64,000 nucleotides of DNA from Blastomussa wellsi (GCA_947652115.1 OX393569.1:7251294-7315293), one strand, 5' to 3'; positions 32,803-44,216 are shown, counted from the first letter of the stretch. The notes: generated by a model from the sequence alone, not told the origin. Numbers and translations: made by a program.

Positions 32803-34351
32803 ACCTCTGGGCGGATATTGCCGTAGAGATGGAGGTTTAAGTCACCGAAGTGCATTCTACCGAGCACTTTAATATTTTTCCAAAATATTCGTTTCCCGAG
32901 TTGGTATTTTATAGATTGATTTCTGATCCTTATAGTATTAAATAAAACACGTTTTGGAGTTGTCTTGTTTGTTTATTTAGCTAACCCTATTACCTTGAAC
33001 CCAGCTAAAAAAATAAAGAATACAGGTTTCAGTAGTACGTTTAGTGCTAGCACGGTGCCATACGGCTTTTGAATATATTAAGACCACCTTAGTTCTGTAA
33101 TTCAAAAACTTGTAATCGAGATTTTTACTAAAACATTCTCGTCTTTAATTTCAATCACTTCTCCACGGGAAAGTCCCCAGGACACAAATTTATAATTCCA
33201 TCATTTGCTCATGGAAAAATACTGTTTGTGATTATACAAATTACTTCGATCAAACCGTCTGCCAAGAAGCAAGTTTTAAGAAACCTGTTGCAGATAAATA
33301 TTAGATAAACGCGCCTAAAAGCTTTTGAAACCATATTTCTTCTTTTTGTCAAAACATCTGGTTTAGTTTTGTCTAAAAGTTCTGGTATATCTGTTTCATC
33401 TTCCCTTTACATGTGCTATTTTTTCCAGTTCGTTCCCTTTGATAGATTAAAACAACGGAAATGCTTTTCTTCGTAAAGGTGATCGAGAAATCTGCTGGCC
33501 GGTGACACATTTCCCTCGTCTGTTTGCAAAAAAGAACCAAACTTTGTTTTTGTATACTAAAGGTGTATTCACTGTGACGAAGAAAATGGGTTTCATCAAT
33601 AATTCCAACATTCCTTAAAGGAAATTAGCCCAACCCCATTTTGTCGCAGAAACAGATTTTCTTAATCTTGCTTGAAAGCCCTTTGTTTTTAAATCAAGAC
33701 ACAATACGGCTTGATGAAAAGCACATCTTATCTTTTCTCTTTGCTCAGGGAGCCTTTTCAAACGAATCATAATAACTTAAAATAATGACATAAAACATAC
33801 GCTTGATTTGGCCTCACTTGGAGGGCAGCTGTCGATTTTTATAAGCTGTAAAGCGACAGTTCAAAAGGTTCGTTTGTTTACGTTCTCTATGTCGTGACTC
33901 GCGCCTTAGCGACGATAAGCCCCGTATTTGGATACAGTTTGTCCGCCAGCCGTTCGCGGACGTTTGCTTTTGGTCTTACTGCACAAAAGCAGTTTGAGAA
34001 CAATTTGTCTGGGATTTCACTTCGACCAATACAATGCAATTCGGCCCACGATTTTGACGCCTTATCTTTCTCAATGATTAAGTCCTATCAAACGCGCGTG
34101 TTGGCGATTAGTCCCTTGACTGGTTTATGTAGATTAATGGGAATTTACGTCTGGGTTGAGAATTTAGCAGCTGCTTGGGCTGTCGCCACGTTCACGCCCC
34201 AATGATAAGGTCAGGCGATGTGGTTCATAAATAGTTTCCGGTATTTGGGCAGAAAACCCTTCACAAAAAAGAAAACAGAATTGGACCACAGAGCCTGGGT
34301 ACCAGGTTGTTTGTTCCCCCGGTTTCCAGACGCGAATGAAGCGATGGGACA
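32803..34351. other. Non-coding stretch upstream of Id
   Basis: No gene, RNA or repeat recognised. It may hold regulatory DNA of the Id gene. Confidence 0.35.
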
Positions 34352-34514
34352 CAGGACCGTACCTAGCATTTTTTGTCTGCGGGGGTAAACTCCGCACACC
34401 TTCACTTCCTACAAGAATAGCCCCGCAAAAACACTGATACAAAAAAAAAAAAAGAACATTTAGTTTTCCTGGCTGGGACAACTGCCCCCCTGGTCCCCGC
34501 TATGTACGGCCCTG
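34352..34514. mobile_element. hAT-like MITE (CAGGACCGTACCTAGC ends)
   Basis: Ends caggaccgtacctagc (34352-) and gctatgtacggccctg (to 34514) are inverted. GGGACA directly flanks both sides (34346-34351 and 34515-34520), a clear target-site duplication. A run of 13 A lies inside. Confidence 0.75.
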
Positions 34515-35169
34515 GGGACATCTGGTAATGTATAGCCTTTTTTCAGCCCTTTGTTGTCTTGTTCGTTCTTTGTTTTACGTCACTCGTGAGTTTCACAGGT
34601 TTTTACACCGAGGATGAGCCAAATAATTTTTCTACTGTCTACCTTTGGTCGGCAGCTTGTAGTGGATTTAGAGTATCGCTTCCCGCAGTCCTCGTGAACT
34701 TTAACCACCCTAATAATTTGCCATTCATGGCAAATAGTTGAAGCCTTTGTGTTCTTATGCTTCGTTGACGGGCGATAACTTTCCTGAAAAAATTTCCTTC
34801 GCCGCATACCATATTCGACACACCAAAATTTGTTGCTCCTTCTTTCCTTGTGGTTGGACGCTAATGAATCATGCACGAAAACACCAGGAACAGCGCAAAA
34901 CTTTAACATTTTAATAATTTCTCATTGTTCACTGCATAATTTCTTATTGTTCACTTGAGAAGCCGTGCCAAAAACTCGGGCTTTGTGCTTCATCACGGGA
35001 TCTAAACATCCCAAACCAATAAAAGCACCAGCTTTCGGCCACGTGCATTCACGGTTTCAAGCCGTGTTTGGAATCCGTGATCAAGCCCTCGCATATTACA
35101 TTTGAGGAGCTTGCCCGTGGATGGATAATTCTATCACATGACCAGAAGGCAGAGATCGGCGCTTGTGCA

Positions 35170-35242
35170 GGATTCGAGCCCATTACCTCACAGATATAGC
35201 AGTGCCCAACCGATATATCTGGGAGGTAATGGGCTCGAATCC
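35170..35242. repeat. Palindrome of tRNA-like B-box sequence
   Basis: ggattcgagcccattacctc and its exact complement flank an agatata/tatatct inner stem. The arm contains a B-box-like ggattcgagcc, so it may derive from two inverted tRNA-like or SINE ends. Confidence 0.75.
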
Positions 35243-35892
35243 TTGTCGTTACTATGCCACGCAAATGAACATATCATCGTTATTATTTACTCACTGAGCT
35301 GAAAGTATTTTATTCATAACGGTACGATCTGTTAAAAACAGCTTTGGCAAGGTCACCTCAAACCTCGCTTTCATACAGAGGCCTGGTTACATTTCACAGA
35401 ACTATAATGGTCAGTTCTGTCCTGCAAAAAATGTAATTGGCATCAAGTATTATGAAAGTTGGTGAAAGCCGATCGGAAGCTCACGTTGGGAGAGGAAGCC
35501 TTCTGGACGGAACGAATTGCTATTAACAGCTGTAGCGTTGGCGCTAGTTGCGAGCAGGTAGGAAAGAGAGAGGGCGGTGCATACGTGGTCGTGGTGGTCA
35601 TAGCAACAACTTAAAGACGCAGAAGCCCGGTTTTAGGTTTGTTGGGTTTTTTCCCGGACTGCTGAGGGTTACTTTACGTTTTTGGCATACTCTGGGACAA
35701 CAGTAAAAACTGGGGAAAGGAAGCTTGAAGACGTGGAAAAGAGGGGATGTTTTGCCATGTTGTCACGAATACTAGGGACCTTCAGATCGAGGTACGCGTC
35801 CGACTTTCCACATGCAAACCAGTTACATTCCTTTAATCTTAAAAGGGGCAGATTCACGGTTTTGCACATGTGCAACCTATACCTTAAACCCT

Positions 35893-35996
35893 GATTCGCT
35901 CCGACGAAGGGCTAACGCTCGAAACGTCAGCAATTGAATCTCTTTACGGTGGCCAATTGACATTATCAACCCAGTTGATAAAACCAAATTATATAG
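35893..35996 (+). mobile_element. Penelope terminal fragment in unit 1, with hammerhead-like motif
   Basis: From gattcgctccgacgaagg through acgctcgaaacgtcagc to the cagttgataaaaccaaattata end. The motif reads GATTC-GCT, CCGACGA, stem II GGGC/GCTC, GAAAC, GTC, AGC, then GAATC. Stem I pairs GCT/AGC and GATTC/GAATC, with AATT as a bulge. This is a hammerhead layout except that core position 4 is C instead of U. The homologous fragment in unit 3 is at about 51498-51597. Confidence 0.6.
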
Positions 35997-36072
35997 TCTG
36001 CCTAAAGACATTCGGGATATAAGCTCTTTAGATTCTTTTAAAAAACAAATTATGAATCGCGCTTTCTTATAA
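35996..36072 (+). pseudogene. LINE C-terminal tail fragment
   Basis: Encodes YSLPKDIRDISSLDSFKKQI, then MNRAFL and stop, the typical end of a non-LTR ORF2. It is present in all four units (about 43891-43968, 51597-51674, 60378-60456). The preceding frame (FAMLSRIIGTFRSRYASDF at 35750 and equivalents) may belong to the same element. Confidence 0.6.
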
Positions 36073-36309
36073 ATTCTTAGAAAATAACTAATGATTGCGA
36101 TGCGAGTCTTATGATGTTGCATTTTAAGTGGACGGTAGCTTTGAGGATGTGTAATATATGCATTATCCTTTGTTTAGATATTTTCTTTTTTTATAGCATT
36201 TATATTGTATTTTGTTTCTTTTATTCATCTCATTGTAACTGGTTTCTGAAAAACCATTAGTGGATTGAATCAATAGAGTTGTATTGTATTGTATAAATCA
36301 GGAAAAGTA

Positions 36310-37320
36310 ATTTTCCGTTAAATCCATTCGGAAATTGTACTCTTTTTCAGTTCGGAACGGAACGTCGGAAATTTCCAGGCCCTTTTTAAAGGGGCGAGCG
36401 GAACGGACCGTCTTGTAGATAAATGAAAAGCACGATTTCCTCCGGTTGGACGCTAAATTCAGAAAATCACTTACCATTATGCAACGGTCTCACCAAACGG
36501 ATTATTCCTACTCTCTGGTCGGTCCCAATGTTTTTAAAATAATCTAAAAAGCTAATATCCCGAATGTCTTTAGGCAGACTATTCCACAGAGACGTACCCC
36601 TGTATTTAAACGATCGCTGTGCTCATAGTTAATCATGCTGTGCTGTAGTTGTTCTATAGAGAGGTACATGCAGTTTGTCCTTTTTTCTGGTATTTCCTTC
36701 ATAGATCTCCGATCTTTCCGTGAAAATATTTCTTAAAGTGAGACCGCTGAGGCCTTTGTAAGTCACAATAACGTCCCTGACCTCCAGCTGCATAGCAACC
36801 GGAAGCCAGTGTAGATCTTTCAAATAGGGGAATCCTTGTTTACAACATTTGCCTCATTAACATAAGCGTTCAGTTTCCGATGAAGCTATAAAAAAATCAG
36901 TTCTGAATAATGATAGTTCATGGCACGATTAACTCTGTCACTGAATTTTAGCTCGATGTATTGAATTGTTTTTGTCTGACGCGGGTTTAAAAACTCAAAA
37001 TTTTACAAAGAATGTATGAGCTCATTAGCGCTTTTGCCACCCAGAAATTTTTGAGTTTTTGGAAGACAATTTTTCCTTGAATATTAAACGCAAAATTTAC
37101 CCATATACTAAATTTCCCTAGCTCTTTAACTTTTTGGAGTCCATTCACATTTAACATGTTGCCTTCTGTACGCCAAGCCGTATGCTAATGAGATAAAAGG
37201 TAAACAATGACGTCACCATGAATCTCCCTGTAGGGCGTGATATGTTCGAATTTACGTGTACCAGTTACGACTCGCACAGCAAAGTTTTGTACCTTTTGCA
37301 ACCTCTCAATATTTTTCTTC
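36310..37320 (-). pseudogene. LINE ORF2 C-terminal fragment, interrupted
   Basis: On the - strand: ERLQKVQNFAVRVVTGTRKF (37231-37310), an unrelated insert of about 370 bp, then KDLHWLPVAMQLEVRDVIVT and a FTERSEIYEGNTRKKDKLHV stretch, ending near the SLPKDIRDI and FKNIGTDQ tail. The order matches non-LTR elements downstream of the RT. Equivalents lie in unit 2 (about 44320-45185, partly deleted), unit 3 (about 51930-53600) and unit 4 (about 60770-61800). Confidence 0.7.
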
Positions 37321-37804
37321 ACTTCAAACTGAAAGTTCGGGGTTTTCTTTGGCTAAATGGTAAGCACCCCTCGGTTCTTCTGGACGGTCTCGATCCCTGA
37401 CGCTTGGACTTTGAGGATGAGAATGTGCCCTCTTGTTGTGGCCCTTCAGTCACGATAAACCGAAACGAGACCTTCATGACTAAATATAATGGGTTTTGGT
37501 CAGAACACCCTAACTGAGGCCAACAAATTACACCCCAACGGCAGGCTCCGGCTAGACGGGGGTGGTCATCGTAGCCTCCGAACCCCAACCGTCCTCGACC
37601 CATCCCCGGAGCCTGTTCACAGGCTACCGTAAGCGAGACGACGAGCATTCCCGCCCCTTTCATACGCAAGTTCCCCCCTCCCCGTGCCAGTAAAACCTGC
37701 GAAGCAGCGCCAAAATCCATTCTTAGATTCCCAGACTCAACGATTGACGGGAAGTAGGAGGAGTTTCGTTCGTCTGCGGCGAAGACTATCATACGCAATT
37801 TACC

Positions 37805-37918
37805 TAGCCTGCGAACAGGCTCTCAAATGGAGAAGTCTGGGGTAAATTTCGACGAGGGAAGGAAGCCGCACGAAAATTCTTCTCCAAAGGCCCCACTGGA
37901 AAGCCTGTTCGCAGGCTA
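37805..37918. mobile_element. Small MITE with TAGCCTGCGAACAGGCT ends, unit 1
   Basis: tagcctgcgaacaggct and its complement agcctgttcgcaggcta bound 114 bp. Present in the other units at about 45378-45491 (right end altered), 54059-54172 (right end partly deleted) and 62270-62383. A related half-site, gagcctgttcacaggctac, lies about 200 bp to the left. Confidence 0.75.
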
Positions 37919-38218
37919 CAATTTATCATTAAATAATAATAACAAATGTTCGTACTTACCCCGAGGGGTACTCCCTTAAATTTTTTAAACGGGTCAACTT
38001 TTTGTTGTTCCATAACGATTTAAGTTCGAAAGGCCGTTTCTTTTTCGTTTAGTGTGTGGTTTACGCACTGAAATTGCAAAATAGCCAAATGATACAATTT
38101 AGGTACCCTATCTAAGGATCACACCGCGAAGAATGCCAAAAAAACCAAAAATGATACACTATTTAAGGAACGAGAACCTCGAAAAACCATACCCTACCCG
38201 CGGCCCATCCATATCCCA

Positions 38219-38254
38219 TGCAAGTACCACCCCCCAGGGGGTGTTACTTGCAAG
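38219..38254. repeat. Hairpin tgcaagtaccaccccc in every unit
   Basis: tgcaagtaccaccccc and its near-complement gggggtgttacttgca form a 16-bp stem with almost no loop. It recurs at about 45792, 54465 and 62683. The surrounding 75-codon - strand frame (MLLKKAINRLRRREDAQLPV) is conserved between units only because the DNA is; I do not call it a gene. Confidence 0.6.
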
Positions 38255-38419
38255 GGGCATAGCATGATCAATATGGAATAGTAACTGTGCACGACATTTG
38301 TTTGTAATAATCAATGACGGTTTTGAAACTGGCAATTGTGCATCTTCACGTCTCCGTAAACGATTAATCGCTTTTTTCAGCAACAAGAAATGAGTCAGCT
38401 GAGACCCATTTTACCATGA

Positions 38420-39079
38420 GGGAAATGTTCACGAATAAACTGTATTCAAACAGTCTCTATACCCCTCCATGCAAGTGCCATCATTTTCAAATCAACCACA
38501 TTTTAAGAAAAAGAGTCATCATTTATTTGCACACAAACTATCTTTTCAACCTTTACAAATTTAATACAATAGCAACAAAACTGTCACCAAATCGGAATTA
38601 TGTCGCACAATATACACAACTGTTTATTTCGATGGAAATGAAAAAGTGAAACGGAAGTGTAAAATGCTTTCTCTTTTAAAAAAGCTTCGGGAAATTGTAA
38701 ACAATGATTTCGATCTGTCAGTTACTCTGCTACAATCTAAAACAGGTTTCTAGTTTTAAACAGAAATACTATTTATACAAACTGAAAGTTACTCAAGTTA
38801 TGCTATTACATTGGAAAAACCATGAAATCAAACATGTAATTAAAAATTGTTAACTATTTCTACAATTAGTAAATTAATTGGCAAACGTTTTAACTTCCGG
38901 CTGTCATTCACACTCACCCACCCAGACAACAGCTTGTTCATTAAAGAAACAACATGGTCTCTAGTAAAGAACTTAGAGAACTATTTATAATAAATATTTT
39001 CTTTCTAATTATATAATGGAAAACAAATGTGATTCACGTGAAAATTGATTTATATTGCATCACATGTGAGTGGATATAT
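38420..39079 (-). other. 3' flank or UTR of TRIM-NHL copy 1
   Basis: A/T-rich stretch downstream of the TRIM stop codon, conserved between units. The + strand frames in it are short and without family resemblance. Probable 3'UTR plus flank. The corresponding parts of units 2 to 4 are at about 45990-46649, 54660-55594 and 62878-63326. Confidence 0.45.
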
Positions 39080-41332
39080 CTACTCAAAAACCTGTATGCA
39101 ATTATTACTAATGTCAGTCACGACTATCCTACCATCACTAAGAACTGCTGCAGAGACTGGTCTGATAAACTCTCCCATCCCTCTCCCTTTCGTTCCGAAC
39201 TTTGTTATAAACTTTCCACTCAGGTCTAACACTTGCACTCTGTGATGCCCTGAATCACAGACCATCAGATGTCCTGCCTTGTTAACTGACAAACAACTAG
39301 GTTCATCAAACTCCCCATCCCCATTCCCCTTCTTTCCAAATTTGTACAGAAAATTCCCATTTCTATTAAACAGTTTCATACAATTTTCTTTCCTGTCTGA
39401 AACTATAAGATAGTTTTCATACTGAACACCGTGAAACGGGGAGGTAAAAGAACCGTCTGTGCCATTTTTTTGTAAAAGCTGACCATTAGGAGAAAACATC
39501 TTAACTAGTTTGTTACCTGTATCTGGAACAATAATATTTCCCTCACAGTTAATAGACAAGCCGTGTGGATACATCAGCTGGTGATCAAGATTTCCTTTCT
39601 CACCAAACTCGCTCAGATACTCACCCTGCTCACTAAAGAATTGGACACGGTGGTTACGATTGTCTGCCACTGCAATGTGGCCATTCTTATCAAAAGCTAT
39701 TCCAGTAGGAAAGTTAAATTCTCCCTGTTTATCACCATAGGCACCAAAAGATCTTAAGTAAGTTCCATCACTATTAAATATTGAAACCCTATTATTCGAT
39801 AATTCAGTCACGGCAATCTCGTCACGTTCATTCACTGCCACTCCCCAAGGCCTGTTGAGCATTCCAGCAGCCGAACCTCTTTGTCCAAAAGATAACACAG
39901 GTCTGTACTGTCTGGGTTTCACTTGAATGTTAAAGGCACTGCCACGGACATGCTCTTCATTTACCTTCACTGATGCTTCGCATTTTCCGGTTTCTTTGGC
40001 AAAATAACTAATCTTGTAGGTGCCATCTTTGTTATCTTGGACTCGTACTTCCGTCACGCAGTCTTGGCCTTCTTGATTTCTGATTTCCACTGTCACGCGG
40101 TCACGCTCTGTACAACATTGTTCTCCTTCAGCATTTCTTGTTGTCAAAAAAAACTCTGCTTTAAGTCCAACAGTCGCTTCACTGATTCCTTTTCCATCGA
40201 CACTTGACAGGTGCGGTCTTGTCTTGGTTAGAAAGCATTTGAGCGATCCTATCTTTTCAGTGCTAACAACACCGAGAAGCTTCTGACTTTCCACGAAATC
40301 AAACTCGGCAAAACTTCCATTGTCACGATCGGCTCGGTCTTCTTGCTCCACTTCTTGCTGAAATATTCTATTCAGAAACTCGTTGGGTTGCATGATTTCA
40401 GCGCTTGCGCTTCGTTCCAGAAGTGATTCACCTTTCTCCAGCGTTTCCTCCGTAATTTTCACCTCATTTTCGATCTCACTCTTTCTTACACCAAGACATT
40501 GGAGCGACTCTCTCGCCTGATTCTCAGCTTCATTAATGATCTCATGCACCTTCCCATCGATAACTTGATGAATGTTCTCAGCAAACTGCTGTGCGCTCAT
40601 TATCACCTTAGCGACTTGTTCGTGAATTTTAGCACAGGTTTCGTCAAGTTTGGCAATTTCATTCTTCTTCATTTGCACCTTCTCTTTCTGAGATTCAATC
40701 GCAGATTTCACTTGTACCTTGCGTTCATTTGCAGCTTTCTCCAGAAGAACCTTGGCGTGACCTTCGTGATCTGTCAAAGCGCAAGCGTTGCATATGGGAA
40801 CTTCGCAGATCTTACAAAACAATTCCAGTTCCTTCTTTTCGTGTCCTGGTGTACTACAAAATGTTGGTCGCTTTAAAACGTTCTCAAAGTCCTCGTCTTG
40901 GAAGTCTCTAAGCGCCAACACACGGTGTTCTTTGTTAGCTTTGATTCCATTATGAAGGTTGATACAGTCGGCTTCGCACCAGAATGCACAACACTTGAAA
41001 CAGTAGAAACTCTGCGAGCTTTTCTTGTCGCAATTTCCACACTTCACTCCCGTGGTATTGCACTCTTTGATGGACAACACATCCAGCAAACTATTTATTC
41101 GAAAGTTGGTGGGCAGGGCGTTCAGATTTCCGTTTCCAGGTAGTCTACTTTCTCTTCGGCATTCTGGGCATGTTATGATATCATGGCGACCACTCGTTCG
41201 TAGAATCCCTTTCAAGCAATGAAGACAAAAATTGTGTAAACACGGCAGCTGTTTTGGTTCCGTGAATGTGTTCATGCACACAGAACAGGACACTTCCTCA
41301 TGCAGGTTTTTTAGCAAGGTTTTTATATCCAT
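39080..41332 (-). CDS. TRIM-NHL E3 ubiquitin ligase, copy 1 (intact, single exon)
   Basis: A 750-residue protein with the complete TRIM2/3/71-type layout. The C3HC4 RING has Cys16, 19, 31, His33, Cys36, 39, 55 and 58. B-box 1 spans about 98-136, and B-box 2 about 159-192 ends CNACALTDHEGH. A coiled coil runs about 195-320 (KVQVKSAIESQKEKVQMKKN and following). A filamin-type Ig domain lies at about 365-475 ([20 protein letters not shown]), and six NHL repeats at about 480-750 (for example [20 protein letters not shown]). The RING should transfer ubiquitin, the coiled coil dimerises, and the propeller binds the target, protein or RNA. There are no introns, and the start is the only upstream Met before the RING. 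An MRPL15 exon lies about 780 bp upstream on the same strand. Function within the family is not known; TRIM71 and Brat bind RNA with the NHL top face. Confidence 0.95.
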   Translation of the reverse strand: MDIKTLLKNLHEEVSCSVCMNTFTEPKQLPCLHNFCLHCLKGILRTSGRHDIITCPECRRESRLPGNGNLNALPTNFRINSLLDVLSIKECNTTGVKCGNCDKKSSQSFYCFKCCAFWCEADCINLHNGIKANKEHRVLALRDFQDEDFENVLKRPTFCSTPGHEKKELELFCKICEVPICNACALTDHEGHAKVLLEKAANERKVQVKSAIESQKEKVQMKKNEIAKLDETCAKIHEQVAKVIMSAQQFAENIHQVIDGKVHEIINEAENQARESLQCLGVRKSEIENEVKITEETLEKGESLLERSASAEIMQPNEFLNRIFQQEVEQEDRADRDNGSFAEFDFVESQKLLGVVSTEKIGSLKCFLTKTRPHLSSVDGKGISEATVGLKAEFFLTTRNAEGEQCCTERDRVTVEIRNQEGQDCVTEVRVQDNKDGTYKISYFAKETGKCEASVKVNEEHVRGSAFNIQVKPRQYRPVLSFGQRGSAAGMLNRPWGVAVNERDEIAVTELSNNRVSIFNSDGTYLRSFGAYGDKQGEFNFPTGIAFDKNGHIAVADNRNHRVQFFSEQGEYLSEFGEKGNLDHQLMYPHGLSINCEGNIIVPDTGNKLVKMFSPNGQLLQKNGTDGSFTSPFHGVQYENYLIVSDRKENCMKLFNRNGNFLYKFGKKGNGDGEFDEPSCLSVNKAGHLMVCDSGHHRVQVLDLSGKFITKFGTKGRGMGEFIRPVSAAVLSDGRIVVTDISNNCIQVFE

Positions 41333-42110
41333 GCCGTGGTTAATTTTGACGAAAACGCTGTAGATTGATCAGAGTTGAAAACGCCTCAAACAGTGAAGTC
41401 TTGTCATCGGATTCGGTATTCATTAACCTGATAATATCGACCAATCACGAAGTGAAATCATAGATTGTTTTGCGTTTTTTTATTTCTAAGAATAATCACA
41501 GCAAACGCCAAGAGTTCTGAGAATGTGATCAGCAAAGCTTGACCTCCAAATTAAAGCTGTCTGCAGTGCATTATTTTGGAAAATATTTGAAAGATTGCAG
41601 GAGGACAAAACCGGATCAACTTATTTCAATCGCGGTATTAATTTTGCTCGATTTATAGAATTTGAAAAGAACGATAAATCATTTCTTGTCTGATAATTCG
41701 TCTGCATATAAATACGGGTAAAGAGAAGGATTAGCCGTTCAGATAAACAATCGACGGATCATGTATTAGCTTGCGCGTATATCTATACACAGACGATTGA
41801 GACGAATTGTAAAATGAATCAAAGTTTTTTAACCAAATTCTTCGCAGACGGATGATCGTCATGAGTAAAAATGGAGCCATTCCTTTAATCGCAGACATTT
41901 TTTTAACTATTTTTAAAATTTGCATGGAAACTGGTGTGCTGCCTCGCCCGGCAACTTCAGTAAACACACGTTGATTACATGAACACGAAATTGAAGGAGG
42001 GTGAAAGGAAAAAGAAACCTGTTTTTTGAAATCTTTGAATTTTTATTCAAAACATCTTTTAATTAGAACACTTGACCACTTGTTACCTGAACAGCAACAT
42101 ACAGTAACAA
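41333..42110. other. Upstream region of TRIM-NHL copy 1
   Basis: No gene recognised. It should contain the TRIM promoter (- strand). A - strand TATA-like TATTTATATG lies in tctgcatataaatacggg near 41703-41720. The same region in units 2 and 3 differs at 41570-41600, where an aligned block has been replaced. Confidence 0.35.
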
Positions 42111-42410
42111 TTAATCCACTTCATTTTCAAGCTTGTAAGTTTGTAGTCTGGCATTTTCAAGTTCTTCAGGGTCTGCTAAATAACCTCTGTTCTCTGCGTT
42201 TGTGTAATACTCCATTAATGTCTTGGGCGGGCGAGCTCTTCTGGGAATCCTACGTCCTTCAAACTTCTCTGGTTTTAGTAACAGGCGGAGCCCCAGTTTG
42301 TTGTAATAGGCACAAGTAATTTTGCCGCCCTGTCGTTCGATAGCTTTTATCGCAGTTTTTGATGCTCTGCTCACTTCGATATCAAGTTTGGCCTGGAACC
42401 AAGTCGTTCC
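42111..42410 (-). pseudogene. MRPL15: Stray terminal exon of mitochondrial ribosomal protein L15, unit 1
   Basis: Acceptor (cctgacag) then GTTWFQAKLDIEVSRASKTA, IKAIERQGGKITCAYYNKLG, RRIPRRARPPKTLMEYYTNA and ENRGYLADPEELENARLQTY to a stop. The AIxxIExxGG, YY, PPxxLxxYYTxAxNRGYLADP order matches the C-terminal part of MRPL15, a large-subunit mitoribosome protein. It ends shorter than human L15 after the ARL motif. No other L15 exon is present in the unit, so here it is a duplicated last exon, although it remains open. It could serve as a trapped 3' exon. Confidence 0.8.
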
Positions 42411-42848
42411 CTGTCAGGTAACAAGTTCAGCGTGAGTAAACAGCAGTTAGGGAACAAGATAACTGCAAACTGGCAGGTAAACAAGGAAAAAACTGTTGTG
42501 AAATGCTCCAAAACTAAGTGTTTGGAATACGGATACCCTGCTCTATATCAGTAACCCTTTGGGCGCCACATACCCGTATAGGTATTTTGGGGCATAATTA
42601 TACAGCAGTCAGTCAATCCAGTATTGTCAGCATAGCTATTATTCTTTAATTTTTTAAAACTGTCCAATTAAGGATTAATTTGGATAGTTTCAGATAAGGA
42701 TTTTCCTTTAAAAATAAGCAAACTGTCCAATTTAGAAAAAATAGGACAGTTTGTCTGAGCCAATCAAGTCCCAGGGAATACAATAGGATATAGAAACTAG
42801 CCAATCAGGCGAAAGCAATGATAGCAATGATAGCATTTGCAGTTGACA

Positions 42849-43418
42849 ATGGTAGAGTTTAGCGCCGGAGATTTGCCAAATTTTTCTATTTCCCATGACC
42901 TTTTCAGCGATATCACCGCAGATGAGAGATTTCCTACGTTGCCAGAAGAGGAGCTTGCCAACCTGAGAGGCAAAAACCAAAACCAGAACACCTCCAAGAG
43001 CACAAAAACTTGACTGAATGTTTTCAACGAGTGGAAAGTGCAGCGTAACGAAGCGAGAAAGTTGGAAGATATCCCTTGTCATGAGCTAGACGCAATTCTT
43101 TGCCGTTTTTTCGCGGAAATTCGAAAAAAGGACGGTCAACTGAATCATAAACCAGAAAGTTTGGCTGTCATGCAATGCTCGTTAGACCGTCATTTGAAAA
43201 ACTGTGGCAGAAACTACAGTATTTTGCGAGATCGTGTAAAACCCAAGATGTTCGTCCACCTGAACTAAAAAACTGTGGGCCATTCTACTTGACAACCATT
43301 TCAAAACCAAAGGGCCAAGTTTGGTTTAGCAGACAGCGAATTGGTGAACACAAAATTGGATAAATCATGAAGAACATGGCTGTAAAGTCTGGTTTAACAG
43401 CTGCCACTGCTAAGAAAA
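42849..43418 (+). pseudogene. Crypton/DUF3504-type recombinase fragment with nonsense codon, unit 1
   Basis: From ATG 42849: MVEFSAGDLPNFSISHDLFS, then a TGA at 43011 where related proteins have Trp. In the same frame follow LNVFNEWKVQRNEARKLEDI, a RFFAEIRKKDG block and SLDRHLKNCGRNYSILRDR. After a gap, in a shifted frame, come PPELKNCGPFYLTTISKPKG and QVWFSRQRIGEHKIG. This matches the N-terminal domain plus part of the DUF3504 (tyrosine-recombinase-derived) domain of ZMYM2-, QRICH1- and KIAA1958-like proteins, with an internal deletion and loss of the catalytic C-terminus. It is a pseudogene. Confidence 0.7.
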
Positions 43419-44042
43419 CTGGTCACTTCTGTCCTGCTAAAAATGTAATTGGCATCAAGTATTATGAAAGTGGGTGAAAGCCGATCGGAAGCTCACGTTG
43501 GGAGAGGAAGCCTTCTGGACGGAACGAATTGCTATTAACAGCTGCAGCGTTGGCGCTAGTTGCGAGCAGGGCGGAAAGAGAGAGGGCGGTGCATACGTGG
43601 TCGTGGTGGTCATAGCAACAACTTGATGACGCAGAAGCCTGGTTTTAGGTTTGTTGGGTTTTTTCCCGGACTGCTGACGGTTACTTTACGTTTTTGGCAT
43701 ACTCTGGAACAACAGTAAAAACTGGGGAAAGGAAGCTTGAAGACGTGGAAAAGAGGGGATTTTTTGCCATGTTGTCACGAATAATAGGGACCTTCAGATC
43801 GAGGTACGCGTCCGACTTTCCATATGCAAACCAGTTACATTCCTTTCATCTTAAAAGGGACAGATTCACGGTTTTGCGCATTTGCAACCTATAGTCTGCC
43901 TAAAGACATTCGGGATATAAGCTCTTTAGATTCTTTTAAAAAACAAATTATGAATCGCGCTTTTTTATAAATTCTTAGAAAATAACTAATGATTGCGATG
44001 CGAGTCTTATGATATTTTTCTTTTTTTATAAAATTTATATTG

Positions 44043-44216
44043 TACGACCTCTATTAAGCGGCCACCATCGGGACTTTGAAAAGTGGCCGCTTAATAGAGG
44101 TTGGCCGCTTAATAGAGGTAAAATATAAATTGGACAAATAATTCGGGACTTTAGAAAGTGGGCGTTTAATGGAGGGTGGCCGCCTAATAGGTGGCCGCTT
44201 AATGGAGGTCGCACTG
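44043..44216. mobile_element. MITE of GGCCGCTTAATAGAGG words, unit 2
   Basis: Ends acgacctctattaagcggcc and ggccgcttaatggaggtcg are inverted, and TGTA flanks both sides. The interior repeats ggccgcttaatagagg several times. It sits at the position where units 1 and 3 have other sequence. Confidence 0.75.

Larger units (their letters stand above)
35408..43419. repeat. Tandem segmental duplication, unit 1 (8,012 bp)
   Basis: Homology with the other units begins at tggtcagttctgtcctgc (35408) and recurs at 43420, 51010 and 59939. The unit holds LINE and Penelope debris, a TRIM-NHL gene (- strand, intact), an MRPL15 terminal exon (- strand) and a Crypton-like pseudogene (+ strand). Identity to the other units is very high by eye, with most differences being single bases and small indels. 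Confidence 0.95.
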
